Numbered from the stretch's first letter, positions 54,144 to 63,477 are shown. The stretch is DNA of 64,000 bases from Rhodococcus opacus B4 (GCF_000010805.1 NC_012522.1:7192001-7256000); one strand, 5' to 3'. The notes: generated from the sequence alone by a model not told the origin. A program made the numbers and translations.

Positions 54144-54449
54144 ATGACCATCAGTGCAGAAGTGAATCGTGTGGAGACGGCGAACCGTACCCGGCGGGTG
54201 TTGTTCGTCGGGCGCCCGGGCGCCGGCACCGAGCTGACGCGGTGGGTTGCGTTGCGGCAGTGGGCTTCCGACCGTGGAATCGAATCGATCACCGAATGTG
54301 AGGGTGACGTCGTCTGCGCGATCGCGACCGAGGACGTTCTGGACGGACTCTGTTCGCCATCCGATGCGATGGCGATGCAGCTGGCGCGGGCTCGAGGGGT
54401 GCCCTGCGTCGGCGTTCGCGACGCGCACGTGCTCGAGGACGCGATCTGA
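54144..54449 (+). CDS. small BRCT-like protein
   Basis: 101-aa protein, no confident family. The pattern suggests a BRCT-like fold: a first strand RRVLFVGRPG, helix TELTRWVALRQWASDRGI, a strand GDVVCAIATED, then SDAMAMQLARARGVPCVGV with DAHVLEDAI, resembling the sKaxxArxxgipii...fxxxl end of BRCT domains. ATG at 54144 follows an aggaag site. The next gene starts one base after its stop, so the three genes to 55358 form one operon. Confidence 0.6.
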   Translation: MTISAEVNRVETANRTRRVLFVGRPGAGTELTRWVALRQWASDRGIESITECEGDVVCAIATEDVLDGLCSPSDAMAMQLARARGVPCVGVRDAHVLEDAI

Positions 54450-54450
54450 C

Positions 54451-54933
54451 ATGTCATTCGAGATCATCGAGCGCGGCGAAACCCTGGTGGCCGGGCTGCC
54501 CGTGCGCAGCCCCCAGCGGGCCTTGGGAAAGCTGAGCGACCCTCGTCTCGACCGCGCCTGGACGAGGGTGCTCCACCACGAGGTCGGGGGACCGCTCGCC
54601 TCCACCTACATCGACTTCGCGCCCGACGTCGAGTCGTATTACACCCAGATCGTCGGGTACGAGTGCGCGACGGTGGACGACGCCACCCGGGGTCACGTCA
54701 TTTCGCGGATCCCGCCCGGCACCTACGCGAAGTTCACCTCGCGGGGCATGTTCCCGGACGTGATGCTGCGGCTGTGGGCGCAGGTCAGCGAGGCGGAGTC
54801 GAACGGCGACATCGAGCGGACGTACACCGGCGACCTCGAGGCGTATCCACACGCCTACGCCGTCGACCTGTACATCCCGATCCATGTGGACGAGGCCGTC
54901 CGACCGTCGAGTGCAACAGGTGAGAAGCAATGA
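54451..54933 (+). CDS. GyrI-like effector-binding domain protein
   Basis: 160-aa protein resembling the stand-alone AraC effector-binding/GyrI (SbmC) fold: FEIIERGETLVAGLPVRSP, YIDFAPDVESYYTQIVGYEC, IPPGTYAKFTSRG and AVDLYIPI. Such domains bind small hydrophobic molecules; one founding member inhibits gyrase. No DNA-binding part is present. It overlaps the next, related gene by ATGA. Confidence 0.75.
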   Translation: MSFEIIERGETLVAGLPVRSPQRALGKLSDPRLDRAWTRVLHHEVGGPLASTYIDFAPDVESYYTQIVGYECATVDDATRGHVISRIPPGTYAKFTSRGMFPDVMLRLWAQVSEAESNGDIERTYTGDLEAYPHAYAVDLYIPIHVDEAVRPSSATGEKQ

Positions 54934-55358
54934 TCGAAATCGTCAAGAGGCAGGCCGAATCGTTTGTGGGCCTGACCATCCCCGAAGGGAGACCCGGACG
55001 TCCCGGGCCGGGCCGGGAACTCGTCGACTACACGGTGGAGCGGATCAGGGATCGGGGGATCTCCGAGGTCTTCGTCGTCTACGCGGCATCCCCACCGCCG
55101 CGCACGTTCACGGTCGTCGTCGGATACCCGTGCGATTCCACCGACAAGATGGACCCCGGTGACGTCCTGATCAGCGTACGGTCCGGCTACTTCGCTCGGT
55201 TCTGTTGCGAGGACGAATCGAAACCGGACGCGCTGGCCGAGACGTGGAGCGTCGCCGACTACGCGTCGGCCCGCGGCCGGATCGAACGCGCGTTCACCGA
55301 GGATCTGGAGGTGCACCACCCGGACGGGTCGGTCGAACTGTTCCTCTCGCTCCACTGA
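54930..55358 (+). CDS. second GyrI-like effector-binding protein
   Basis: 142-aa relative of the preceding gene product. Shared pattern: IEIVKRQAESFVGLTIP, TFTVVVGYPCDSTDKMDPGD, VRSGYFARFCCED and a late ADYASARGRIERAFTEDLEVH. The pair probably arose by duplication and could work as a heterodimer. Start ATG overlaps the first copy's stop. Confidence 0.7.
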   Translation: MIEIVKRQAESFVGLTIPEGRPGRPGPGRELVDYTVERIRDRGISEVFVVYAASPPPRTFTVVVGYPCDSTDKMDPGDVLISVRSGYFARFCCEDESKPDALAETWSVADYASARGRIERAFTEDLEVHHPDGSVELFLSLH

Positions 55359-55374
55359 GCGGCGGACGGTCGGG

Positions 55375-56796
55375 TCACTCGTGCTCGGCGAGTTTCTCGG
55401 GGTCGATCTCGGGCCCGCCCTTGCCCATCCGCTTGTTCACGACGACGGTCCCGGCCCACAGAACGACACCGATTCCGAGAAGGATGCCCGCGATCTGGTA
55501 CTGCACGGCGGGCCGGTCGGCGAAGGGAGTGACGAGGAAGCCGCACGTGAGGGCGCCGACGATCGGCAGGATGGTCGGCACCCGGAAATGCTGGTGCTCC
55601 ACCGGTTGCTTGCGCAGGACGAGCACGGTGATGTTGACGATGGTGAACACGCCCAGCAGCAGCAGCGCCGTGGTGCCGCCCAGTTCGGGGACCTCACCGA
55701 CGAAGGTGATGAGGCCGAACGCGAGGAGCGTCGTGAAGACGATCGCCACGTACGGGGTGCGCCTGGTGGAGTGCACGCGGCCGAGCGGGGGCGGCAGGAC
55801 GCCCTCCCGGCTCATGCCGTACAGCAGCCGGCTCGCCATCAGCATGTTGATCAGCGCCGTGTTGGCGACGGCGAACATGGTGATGAACGCGAAGATGCCG
55901 ATCGGGAAGCCGGGCGCCCCGGCCTGAACGACCTTCAGCAGCGGAGTGTCGCCCTCGCCGAGTTCGCTCACCGGTACCAGCGCGATCGCGGTGATCGACA
56001 CGAACACGTAGATGCAGCCCGTGATGACGAGACCGGTCAGCAGGACCTTCGGGAAGATGCGGCTCGGTTCCTTGCATTCCTCGGCCATGTTGACCGAGTC
56101 CTCGAACCCGACCATCGCGAAGAACGCGAGGGCGGTTCCCGCGACGACCGCGCCGAGCGCGGATCGGTCGCCGGTGTCGAACGTGGTGACCCGGGAGAAG
56201 TCGCCGTCGCCGACGCCGAGGGCCCACAGCCCGATCATGATGATGATGAGGAGGCCGGACAGTTCGACGCAGGTGAGCACGACGTTCGTCTTGACGCTCT
56301 CGCTGACCCCGCGGAAGTTGACGAGACCCACGAGCGTCATGAACCCGAGACCGAGCAGGGTGATGCCGATCCCGGTGGAGAAGTCGAGGTGGAACGCCTC
56401 GACGAAGTTCGCTGCGAACGCCCGCGACGCCGTCGACGCGGATGTGATTCCCGAGCACATCACGGCGAACGCGACCATGTAGGTGAGGAAGTGCACCCCG
56501 AACGCCTTGTGCGTGTACAGCGCGGCGCCCGCGGCCTTCGGGTACTTCGTGACCAACTCCAGGTAACTGAAGGCGGTGATGATCGCGACGAGGAACGCCA
56601 CCAGGAACGGCAGCCACACCGCGCCCCCGACCTGGTTGGCCACCTTGCCGGTGAGGGCGTAGATGCCGGTGCCGAGGATGTCGCCGACGATGAACAACAG
56701 GAGCAGCCCCGGGCCCATGACCCGCTTGAGGCTCGGTTGTTCGGGCGAATTCGAACCGGGTGCGTTCGAATTCGTGGCGTCCGCTGTCGATCCCAT
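55375..56796 (-). CDS. APC family amino acid/amine permease
   Basis: 473-aa, 12-helix permease. The opening LLLLFIVGDILGTGIYALTGKVA is the APC substrate-binding helix, and GFEDSVNMAEECKEPSRIFPK is the loop after helix 6. Probable substrates are amino acids or amines; none can be named. It is transcribed with, or after, the GAF-LuxR regulator 54 bases upstream, and converges on the GyrI cassette with a 16-base gap. Confidence 0.92.
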   Translation of the reverse strand: MGSTADATNSNAPGSNSPEQPSLKRVMGPGLLLLFIVGDILGTGIYALTGKVANQVGGAVWLPFLVAFLVAIITAFSYLELVTKYPKAAGAALYTHKAFGVHFLTYMVAFAVMCSGITSASTASRAFAANFVEAFHLDFSTGIGITLLGLGFMTLVGLVNFRGVSESVKTNVVLTCVELSGLLIIIMIGLWALGVGDGDFSRVTTFDTGDRSALGAVVAGTALAFFAMVGFEDSVNMAEECKEPSRIFPKVLLTGLVITGCIYVFVSITAIALVPVSELGEGDTPLLKVVQAGAPGFPIGIFAFITMFAVANTALINMLMASRLLYGMSREGVLPPPLGRVHSTRRTPYVAIVFTTLLAFGLITFVGEVPELGGTTALLLLGVFTIVNITVLVLRKQPVEHQHFRVPTILPIVGALTCGFLVTPFADRPAVQYQIAGILLGIGVVLWAGTVVVNKRMGKGGPEIDPEKLAEHE

Positions 56797-56850
56797 GACC
56801 CACCGCCTTTCGCTACCGCCTGCGGCCCTCGTTCGAGGAGACCGTGTTCG

Positions 56851-57714
56851 CTAGGGGAGCAGCCCGAGCCTGCGGGCGGTGACCACCGCCTCGTGCCGCG
56901 ACCGGGCGTCGAGCTTGCTCATGGCGCTGCGCAGGTAGCTCTTCACCGTCTCGGGCCCGACGGAGAGTCGCTGTGCCGCTTCCCCGTTGGTGCATCCCAG
57001 CGCCACGTGGGACAGGACGTCGATCTCACGCGGGGTGAGGCGGACGCCGGGGTCCTCGTCGGCGACGGCGTCCGGCCGCAGGATCCCGGCCAGGCGCTGG
57101 GACAGCCCGCGGAGGCGGGCCTGCAGCGAGGTGTCGGTGACGGTCTGCGCGACACTCCGCAACTCCGCGTGGATGTCACGGAGTTCCTCGGTGGTGGCAC
57201 CGCCTGCGCCGTTGCCCTCGAGCGTCGCCATCATCTCCAGGCGGCGATCGACCTCGTCCCGGATGGCGATCTCGGTACCGAGGCGTCGCGACGCCGCGAC
57301 GACGATGTCCGCGGTGCGGTCGCCGATCGGCGCGCAATCGCGGATGGCGGCGTACAGCACCGCGCGCGAGCTGCCCCGCACCATGACGGGCACCGCCAGG
57401 ATGGACCGCAGCCCCTCGCTGAGGACGGGCCGGTCGAAGTGGTGCGTGATGGTCGAGGCTCTGCCGTAGTCGTTGACCGCCGCGGGTGTGCGCTGGGCGA
57501 CGACGCGACCGCCCAGTCCGGAACGCGGAGGGATGGCGAGCCCCTTGAGGTTGTTCGTTCGGGTGCCGACGAACTCGCTGAGGTGGAGGGTGTCGCCCTG
57601 CACCTCGCCGGCGAACAGGACCGGCGCGACGCCGTGAGCTGCGATGCTGCGCAGCTCACCACGCAGTGCGTCCCCGTCCCGAGGGCGCAGCAGCGACGGT
57701 GCACGAGCAACCAA
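56851..57714 (-). CDS. GAF domain LuxR-type regulator
   Basis: 287-aa regulator. A GAF sensor (about residues 10-160, with GLGGRVVAQRTPAAVNDYG and LSEGLRSILAVPVMV) precedes a LuxR HTH (LTPREIDVLSHVALGCTNGE, VGPETVKSYLRSAMSKLDAR). The most plausible start is TTG at 57714 with an aaagggg site. Diverges from the acyl-CoA ligase and lies upstream of the permease, so it may control both. Confidence 0.85.
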   Translation of the reverse strand: MVARAPSLLRPRDGDALRGELRSIAAHGVAPVLFAGEVQGDTLHLSEFVGTRTNNLKGLAIPPRSGLGGRVVAQRTPAAVNDYGRASTITHHFDRPVLSEGLRSILAVPVMVRGSSRAVLYAAIRDCAPIGDRTADIVVAASRRLGTEIAIRDEVDRRLEMMATLEGNGAGGATTEELRDIHAELRSVAQTVTDTSLQARLRGLSQRLAGILRPDAVADEDPGVRLTPREIDVLSHVALGCTNGEAAQRLSVGPETVKSYLRSAMSKLDARSRHEAVVTARRLGLLP

Positions 57715-57830
57715 GTCGTCACCCCTTTCCGGGGGTAGTCACAGCAGTCTGTGAGCTAGATCATAACCGTAGTGAAGTCGGGTGACGGCCCGACCTCTTT
57801 ACCTGGCCATGAGAACACGAGGAGTACCGC

Positions 57831-59450
57831 ATGACCACCGATCCCGCCGCACGCGTGCGTGAGCTGCTGGACCAGTACGACACGCCGACGGCGTCCGCCG
57901 CGGAACTGCTGTGTGATCGTCACCCCGCCGACGACGTGGCATTCACCGTCGTCGAATCCGACCTGTCGTCGGCGGACCTCACCTACGGCCACCTGCGCGA
58001 GCAGTCGGCGCGATTCGCCGCCGCACTCGCGGACCTGGGGGTGGAGCCGGGCGACCATGTCGCGACGCTGATGGGCAAGTCCGCGGAACTGGTCGTCGCG
58101 CTGCTGGGGATCTGGCGCCGGGGCGCCGTCCACGTCCCCCTGTTCACCGCGTTCGCGCCGCCGGCGATCGCGTTCCGGCTCGGTGCCAGCGGTGCGAAGG
58201 TCGTCGTCTCCGACGCGAATCAGGTCGACAAGCTGGCCCCCGGGGAGGACATTCCGGTGGACGCGCCGTGGCAGGTCGTCGTCGTGGGCGGCGGCTCCGG
58301 CGCTCTCGATTTTGCGACGCTCGTGGACGCGCACGACGCGACCGATACGAAGGGCGCCGCCGTCACGGTCGGCGGCGAGGGTCCCCTCGTCCAGCTGTTC
58401 ACCAGCGGCACCACCGGGACACCGAAGGGCGTTCCGGTGCCCCTGCGGGCGCTCGCGTCGTTCCACGCCTACCAGGAGTTCGGCCTCGACGTCCGCAAGG
58501 ACGACGTGTTCTGGAACGCCGCCGACCCCGGCTGGGCGTACGGCCTCTACTACGCGCTGCTCGGGCCGCTCGCCGCGGGCACCCGCAGCATTCTGCTGCA
58601 CGCCGGGTTCTCCGCACCCCTCACCTGGCAGGTCATGGAGCGATTCGGCGTCACCAACTTCGCCGCCGCCCCCACCGTCTACCGCAGCCTGCGCGCCGAC
58701 CCCACCCCGATCCCCGAAACCGTGACGCTGCGGCGCGCGTCGTCGGCGGGTGAACCCCTCACCCCCGACGTGATCTCGTGGGCCGAGGCCAACCTGAACG
58801 TGTTCGTCCGCGACCACTACGGGCAGACCGAGCACGGCATGTTCATCGCCAACGCCTGGGCCGACGGGCTGCGGGACGAGGTGCGCGAGGGGTCCATGGG
58901 CAAGCCGCTGCCGGGGTGGGCGTGCGCCGTCCTCGAGGACGATTCCGACGCGCTCGCCCCGCCGCGCACCCCGGGACGGGTCGCCATCGACACCCGGAAC
59001 AGTCCGCTGATGTGGTTCACCGGCTACGTCGACGCACCCGAGAAGACCGCGCAGCGGTTCACCGCCGACGGTCGCTGGTACCTCACCGGCGACGCAGGCC
59101 AGACCGACGAGGACGGCTTCTACTTCTTCTCCGCCCGCGACGACGACGTGATCATCATGGCCGGCTACCGGATCGGGCCGTTCGACGTCGAGAGCGTGCT
59201 CGTCATGCACGACTCCGTCGTCGAGGCGGCAGTCGTCGGCATGCCCGACCAGTTGCGCGGTGAGGTGCTCGAGGCGTTCGTCGTCCTGCGCGACGGCATC
59301 GACGGGACGGGCGAACTCGAGGTCGAACTGCAGACGCTGGTGAAGAAGAAGTTCGCCGCGCACGCCTACCCGCGCACGGTGCACTTCGTCCCGAGCCTGC
59401 CGAAGACCCCCAGCGGCAAGGTGCAGCGGTACCTGCTCCGCCAGCAGTAG
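57831..59450 (+). CDS. AMP-dependent acyl-CoA synthetase
   Basis: 539-aa adenylate-forming ligase. The P-loop FTSGTTGTPKGVPVP, the ATP motif RDHYGQTEHGMF, the hinge TGDAGQTDEDGFYFFSARDDD and the catalytic Lys in TPSGKVQRYLLR are intact, so it is active by sequence. It is closest in style to acetyl/medium-chain acid ligases (AcsA, MbcS type). The substrate is unknown. ATG with a gagga-type site. Confidence 0.92.
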   Translation: MTTDPAARVRELLDQYDTPTASAAELLCDRHPADDVAFTVVESDLSSADLTYGHLREQSARFAAALADLGVEPGDHVATLMGKSAELVVALLGIWRRGAVHVPLFTAFAPPAIAFRLGASGAKVVVSDANQVDKLAPGEDIPVDAPWQVVVVGGGSGALDFATLVDAHDATDTKGAAVTVGGEGPLVQLFTSGTTGTPKGVPVPLRALASFHAYQEFGLDVRKDDVFWNAADPGWAYGLYYALLGPLAAGTRSILLHAGFSAPLTWQVMERFGVTNFAAAPTVYRSLRADPTPIPETVTLRRASSAGEPLTPDVISWAEANLNVFVRDHYGQTEHGMFIANAWADGLRDEVREGSMGKPLPGWACAVLEDDSDALAPPRTPGRVAIDTRNSPLMWFTGYVDAPEKTAQRFTADGRWYLTGDAGQTDEDGFYFFSARDDDVIIMAGYRIGPFDVESVLVMHDSVVEAAVVGMPDQLRGEVLEAFVVLRDGIDGTGELEVELQTLVKKKFAAHAYPRTVHFVPSLPKTPSGKVQRYLLRQQ

Positions 59451-59462
59451 GCGGCTCCGCCG

Positions 59463-59508
59463 CCCGTGCGCCTTTCTGGTTGCTCCCACAACCAGAAAGG
59501 CGCACGGG
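59463..59508. terminator. perfect 20-bp bidirectional terminator
   Basis: Arms cccgtgcgcctttctggttg (59463-59482) and its exact complement (59489-59508) around a 6-base loop. It lies 12 bases after the acyl-CoA ligase stop and 5 before the 3' end of the convergent permease gene. Confidence 0.88.
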
Positions 59509-59512
59509 TGCG

Positions 59513-60298
59513 TCAGCGCCTGCGGAGGCGGCCGACGACCAGCAGCGCGAGCAGGGTGACCGCCAGCAGGAGGGTGGTGTCGGCCGCGGCGAGGAACACC
59601 CGGCCGCGGTCGGTGAGGCCGAAGATGCTCACCGGCAACGTCTTCCAGGTCGCCGGGTACACCATCACGGTGGCGCCCAGTTCGCCCATGGACAGTGCGA
59701 TCGACAGACCCGCCGCGGCGCCGAGGGCCGGGAGCAGCAGCGGCAGCGTGATCCGGAACAACACCCGGGCAGGCCCCGCGCCGAGCGATTCGGCGGCCTG
59801 CCGGTACGCCGGATCGAGCCGGTCCAGCGCGGCCGAGACGGCGCTGAACGTGAACGCCAGCACGAGGATGGTGTGCGCCAGGATCACGATCCACTTGGTC
59901 CCGCCGAGCAGCAGCGGCCGCGAGTTGAACGCGATCAGCAGGCCGAGACCGATCGCGACGGACGGGATCGCGATCGGCAGGTGGAAGACGGCGTCGGTGA
60001 CGCGGCGCAACCACGCCGGCGCCTCCCGCGCCGCAAGTGCCGCCCACGTCCCGACCGCGAGTGCCAGTGCACCCGCGATGAACGCCGTCTGCAGGCTGAC
60101 GGTGAGGCTGGCGAGATTCTCGTCGGACAGTGCCGCCGCGAAATTCTGCCCGCCGAGGTCCGAGGGCAGTGGGCCCGTCCAGGATCCGGCGAGACCGGCG
60201 GCAACCACGGTGGCGATCGGCGCCGCGAAGACGACGGTCACCACGAGACCGAACAGGCTCAGGGCCAGCGCCCTAGATCTTCTCGTCCACAGCAGCAC
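59513..60298 (-). CDS. ABC transporter permease (2-aminoethylphosphonate type, second)
   Basis: 261-aa inner-membrane subunit with six or so helices. The EAA loop is seen in RQAAESLGAGPARVLFRITLPLLLP. The family is the iron/phosphonate-type importer permeases (PhnV-like). It overlaps the other permease gene by 26 bases and is the last gene of the operon. Confidence 0.85.
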   Translation of the reverse strand: MLLWTRRSRALALSLFGLVVTVVFAAPIATVVAAGLAGSWTGPLPSDLGGQNFAAALSDENLASLTVSLQTAFIAGALALAVGTWAALAAREAPAWLRRVTDAVFHLPIAIPSVAIGLGLLIAFNSRPLLLGGTKWIVILAHTILVLAFTFSAVSAALDRLDPAYRQAAESLGAGPARVLFRITLPLLLPALGAAAGLSIALSMGELGATVMVYPATWKTLPVSIFGLTDRGRVFLAAADTTLLLAVTLLALLVVGRLRRR

Positions 60299-61178
60299 GG
60301 CTGCCTCCCGTCAGTGTCGCGAACAGAGTTCGGTACGTGCAGTGCAGGGCCAGCGACAACGCCACCTGGACCGTGGCGATCACGGCCGCGCCCGGCAGGT
60401 CGAACGTGACGATGCCGCGCGTGTAGATCAGAACGGGCAGCGTCACCACGTCCTTGGCGCCCGTGAACAGGACGATGCCGAACTCGTTGAGCGTGAGCAG
60501 CAGCACCAGCGACCCACCCGCCAGCAGCGCGGGCCAGGCCTCCGGCATCACGACGGTCCGCAGCACCCGCAGCGGCGACGCCCCGAGGCTGGCGGCGACG
60601 TCGAGTTGTTCCCGGGGGATCTGGGTGAACGCGGCCAGCAGGGGGCGGACGACGAACGGGGTGAAGAACGTGATCTCGGCGGCGATCACCCCCAGTGGGG
60701 TGCCGACGAAGTTCAGCGGCCCGTCGCCGTCGCCGGTGATCCGCGCGATCAGCGCGTTGACCGCCCCGGCAGTGCCGTAGAGGAAGGTGAACGCGAGGGT
60801 GATCAGGAAGGACGGCAGCGACAGCACGGCGTCGATCAGCCGTCCCACGACCTTCGATCCCGTGAACGGGACGAACGCCAGCACCAGCGCGAGGAACGTG
60901 CCGAGGGCCAGGCAGCCGAGAGTCGAGAGTGCGGCGATCTGCACCGTCCGCCACAGGGCCGTGCGGAACAGTTCCGAGCCGAGCACGTCGGACCAGGTGT
61001 CCAGGCCGGAACCGGTGTCGGAGCCGAGGGACTCGGTGAGCACCCGAGCCATCGGGTAGACGGCGAATCCGAGGACGAGCAGCAAGGGTGGGAGCGTCCA
61101 GGCGACGGCGCGCCACCGGACCGGTTCCGGCCGGGGAGACGTCGCCGCCGCGGGCGGGCGTTCGAGTGTCGCGGTCAT
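60273..61178 (-). CDS. ABC transporter permease (2-aminoethylphosphonate type, first)
   Basis: 301-aa membrane subunit (PhnU-like). The EAA loop is DVAASLGASPLRVLRTVVMPEAWPA. About six membrane helices begin with WTLPPLLLVLGFAVYPMARVL. Its ATG overlaps the stop of the ATPase gene (ATGA), and its 3' end overlaps the next permease. Confidence 0.87.
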   Translation of the reverse strand: MTATLERPPAAATSPRPEPVRWRAVAWTLPPLLLVLGFAVYPMARVLTESLGSDTGSGLDTWSDVLGSELFRTALWRTVQIAALSTLGCLALGTFLALVLAFVPFTGSKVVGRLIDAVLSLPSFLITLAFTFLYGTAGAVNALIARITGDGDGPLNFVGTPLGVIAAEITFFTPFVVRPLLAAFTQIPREQLDVAASLGASPLRVLRTVVMPEAWPALLAGGSLVLLLTLNEFGIVLFTGAKDVVTLPVLIYTRGIVTFDLPGAAVIATVQVALSLALHCTYRTLFATLTGGSRAAVDEKI

Positions 61179-62344
61179 GCCGCCGGCACCAGGACGCTGC
61201 CGTCGGAGGGGAATTGCACGCCGACGACGGCGCCGGGGGTGCGCTGGTCGTGGCCGGCGACGTCCGCGTCCACCTGCACTCCCTCGAGTTCGTCGACGGA
61301 CAGGGTGATCCGCGTGGTCGACCCCCGCCACACCGTCGAGACGATTCGCGCCGAGAACGAACCCTTGACGCCGGGCGCGGTCAGCGTGACCGCGTGCGGG
61401 CGGACGCACAGGAACGCGGGCAGGTCCGACTCCCACTCGACGTGTCCGATGTCGGGTTGCGGGGCCGTCGCGGTGACGGGGGTGCCGCCGATCGACACGA
61501 GCGCCGACGTTCCGATCACCCGGGTGACGGTGCACGGCAACAGGTTGGCGCCGCCGAGGAATTCCGCGGTGAAACTGCTGGGTGGCCGCTTCCACAGGTT
61601 CTCGGCGGTGTCGACGTCCGCGAGCCGGGAGTTCCGCATGACGGCGATCCGGTCGGCCAGGGCGAGCGCCTCGCCCTGGTCGTGGGTGACGTAGAGCATC
61701 GCCGTGTCGGGCAGGGCCGCCCGCAGCCGGGTGAGCTCACCGAGCATGCTCTCGCGCAACTGCGCGTCGAGGGCGGCGAGTGGTTCGTCGAGCAGCAGGA
61801 CCGCGGGCCGGATCGCCAGCGCCCGGGCGATCGCGATCCGCTGCTGCTGCCCGCCGGACAGTTCGCGGGGCAGGCGCGAACCGTAGGCGGTCATGCCGAC
61901 CATCTCGAGGGCCTCGATCACCCGCGCGCCGATCTCCGCCCGCGGTACCCGCCGGGCCCGGAGCCCGAACGCCACGTTGTCGGAAACCCGCATGTGCGGA
62001 AACAGCGCGTAGGACTGCACGACGACGCCGATTCCCCGTTTCGCGGGCGGAAGGCCGGTGACGTCGCGTGATCCGAGCCGCACCGAACCCGAAGTGGGAC
62101 GGACGAATCCGGCAAGCGCCTTCAGCGCGGTCGACTTTCCGGAGCCGCTCGGTCCCAGGAGGGCGACGGTCTCACCGCGGGCGACGCGGAGGTTGAAGTC
62201 GACGAGGGCGTGCGTGACGCCTCTGCCGCGTCCGTAGGTGACGGTGACCCGGTCGAACGTGATGGCGGGCGCCGAGTAGTCGGTGGCGCCGCGGACTGCG
62301 ACGGTGTGCGGCTGGTGCGTCCGCCCTGTTGGAATTCCCGACAC
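61175..62344 (-). CDS. ABC transporter ATP-binding protein
   Basis: 389-aa ATPase. Walker A GPSGSGKST, Q-loop VVQSYALFPHM, signature ELSGGQQQRIAIARAL, Walker B AVLLLDEPLAALD and the switch His in YVTHDQGEALALAD are all present. A C-terminal TOBE-like regulatory domain follows (about residues 265-389). GTG at 62344, two bases after the binding-protein stop. Confidence 0.92.
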   Translation of the reverse strand: MSGIPTGRTHQPHTVAVRGATDYSAPAITFDRVTVTYGRGRGVTHALVDFNLRVARGETVALLGPSGSGKSTALKALAGFVRPTSGSVRLGSRDVTGLPPAKRGIGVVVQSYALFPHMRVSDNVAFGLRARRVPRAEIGARVIEALEMVGMTAYGSRLPRELSGGQQQRIAIARALAIRPAVLLLDEPLAALDAQLRESMLGELTRLRAALPDTAMLYVTHDQGEALALADRIAVMRNSRLADVDTAENLWKRPPSSFTAEFLGGANLLPCTVTRVIGTSALVSIGGTPVTATAPQPDIGHVEWESDLPAFLCVRPHAVTLTAPGVKGSFSARIVSTVWRGSTTRITLSVDELEGVQVDADVAGHDQRTPGAVVGVQFPSDGSVLVPAA

Positions 62345-62346
62345 GA

Positions 62347-63384
62347 TCAGCTCCCGGTGGCGTTCTGGTACGCGGCGACGTCCGAATCGAGTTCGGTGAG
62401 TACGTCGTTCCAGTTCGGCGACCACACCTGGACACCCTGCAGGGCGCGCGCCGGGGCGCTGTCACTCGTGGCGGCGCGCACGTCCTCGCGGACCGACACG
62501 CCGCGCGCCTCGCCAGCGACCGTCTTCTGGGACTCCTCGGACAGCAGGAACTCCATCAACTGTCTGCCCTGCTCGCTGCGCGGCGCACCCTTCGCCAGAC
62601 CCATCACGTACGGCAGGGCGACGGTGGTGCGGGTGCCGTCGGCGGTTGCAGGGAAGAAGAGGTCGAACGTCGAACCGTCGTCGGCGATCGAGGTGAGGTT
62701 CATCTGGACGTCGCCGTTGGCCACGAGCAGTTCGCCGTTGCTGACCTTCGGCTGCAGCTTGCCGGTCGAGGACGACGGTCCCACGTTGTTGGCCTGGAGC
62801 TTCGCGAGGTAGTCGAGTGCGCCGTCCTTGCCCATCAGGTGCTGCAGGAGCAGCAGCACCGCGGTGCCGTCGCCGGCCTGACCTGGGGTGGAGTACTGGA
62901 TCCTGCCCTTGAAGCGGTCGGACAGCAGGTCGTCCCAGGAAGCGGGAGCGGGCGACGCCGCGGGGTTGGCGATGAACGACAGGTAGTTCTCGACGACGGG
63001 AACGTAGCGGCCGGCCGGGTCCGTCTCCGCCGTGGGGAGGGCCGAGGTGTCGACGCCGCTGGGGACGAGCAGTCCCTGAGCGTCCGCCTTCTGGATGAAC
63101 GGCGGCAGCGTGACGACGACGTCGGCCTGCGGGTTGGACTGTTCCTTCTCGAGGCGGGAGACGACCTCGCCGGATCCGGCCTCCACGAGATTCACCGCGA
63201 TGCCGGTCTGTGCGGTGAAGGCGTCGAACCGCGACTGGTACCACCCTGAGAGGCCGTCGGCGCTGTACACGGTCACGGTGTCGGTGCCCGAGGTCGAGGC
63301 GGTACCGGTTCCGCCGCAGGCGGTTCCGAGAGTGAGGACGGTCGCGGCCAGGGCGGCTGCCGCGATCCGTGGGCGAAGGCGCAT
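62347..63384 (-). CDS. substrate-binding lipoprotein of ABC importer (2-aminoethylphosphonate/iron-type)
   Basis: 345-aa extracytoplasmic binding protein. A signal with lipobox-like GTAC near residue 23 is followed by the class-II fold: VTVYSADGLSGWYQSRFDAF, VVVTLPPFIQKADAQGLL, YSTPGQAGDGTAVLLLLQHL and VANGDVQMNLTS. Actinobacterial homologues of this gene set are usually called 2-aminoethylphosphonate transporters, but iron or polyamine-like ligands cannot be excluded. First gene of the operon. Confidence 0.85.
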   Translation of the reverse strand: MRLRPRIAAAALAATVLTLGTACGGTGTASTSGTDTVTVYSADGLSGWYQSRFDAFTAQTGIAVNLVEAGSGEVVSRLEKEQSNPQADVVVTLPPFIQKADAQGLLVPSGVDTSALPTAETDPAGRYVPVVENYLSFIANPAASPAPASWDDLLSDRFKGRIQYSTPGQAGDGTAVLLLLQHLMGKDGALDYLAKLQANNVGPSSSTGKLQPKVSNGELLVANGDVQMNLTSIADDGSTFDLFFPATADGTRTTVALPYVMGLAKGAPRSEQGRQLMEFLLSEESQKTVAGEARGVSVREDVRAATSDSAPARALQGVQVWSPNWNDVLTELDSDVAAYQNATGS

Positions 63385-63430
63385 GGTGAGTTCCTTACGA
63401 TGAGAGGTCGGTGCCCAGAAGCCTGCCGTT

Positions 63431-63442
63431 TGGTCTAGACCA
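63431..63442. promoter_or_regulatory. PhnF-like operator, site 1
   Basis: TGGTCTAGACCA is a perfect 12-base palindrome 46 bases before the binding-protein start. It differs in one base from site 2 and matches the GntR/HutC operator shape. It is embedded between CCTGCCGTT (63422-63430) and AACGGCAGG (63461-63469). Confidence 0.8.
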
Positions 63443-63477
63443 GTGGGCCACCGCTGGGGGAACGGCAGGTGAACAAT

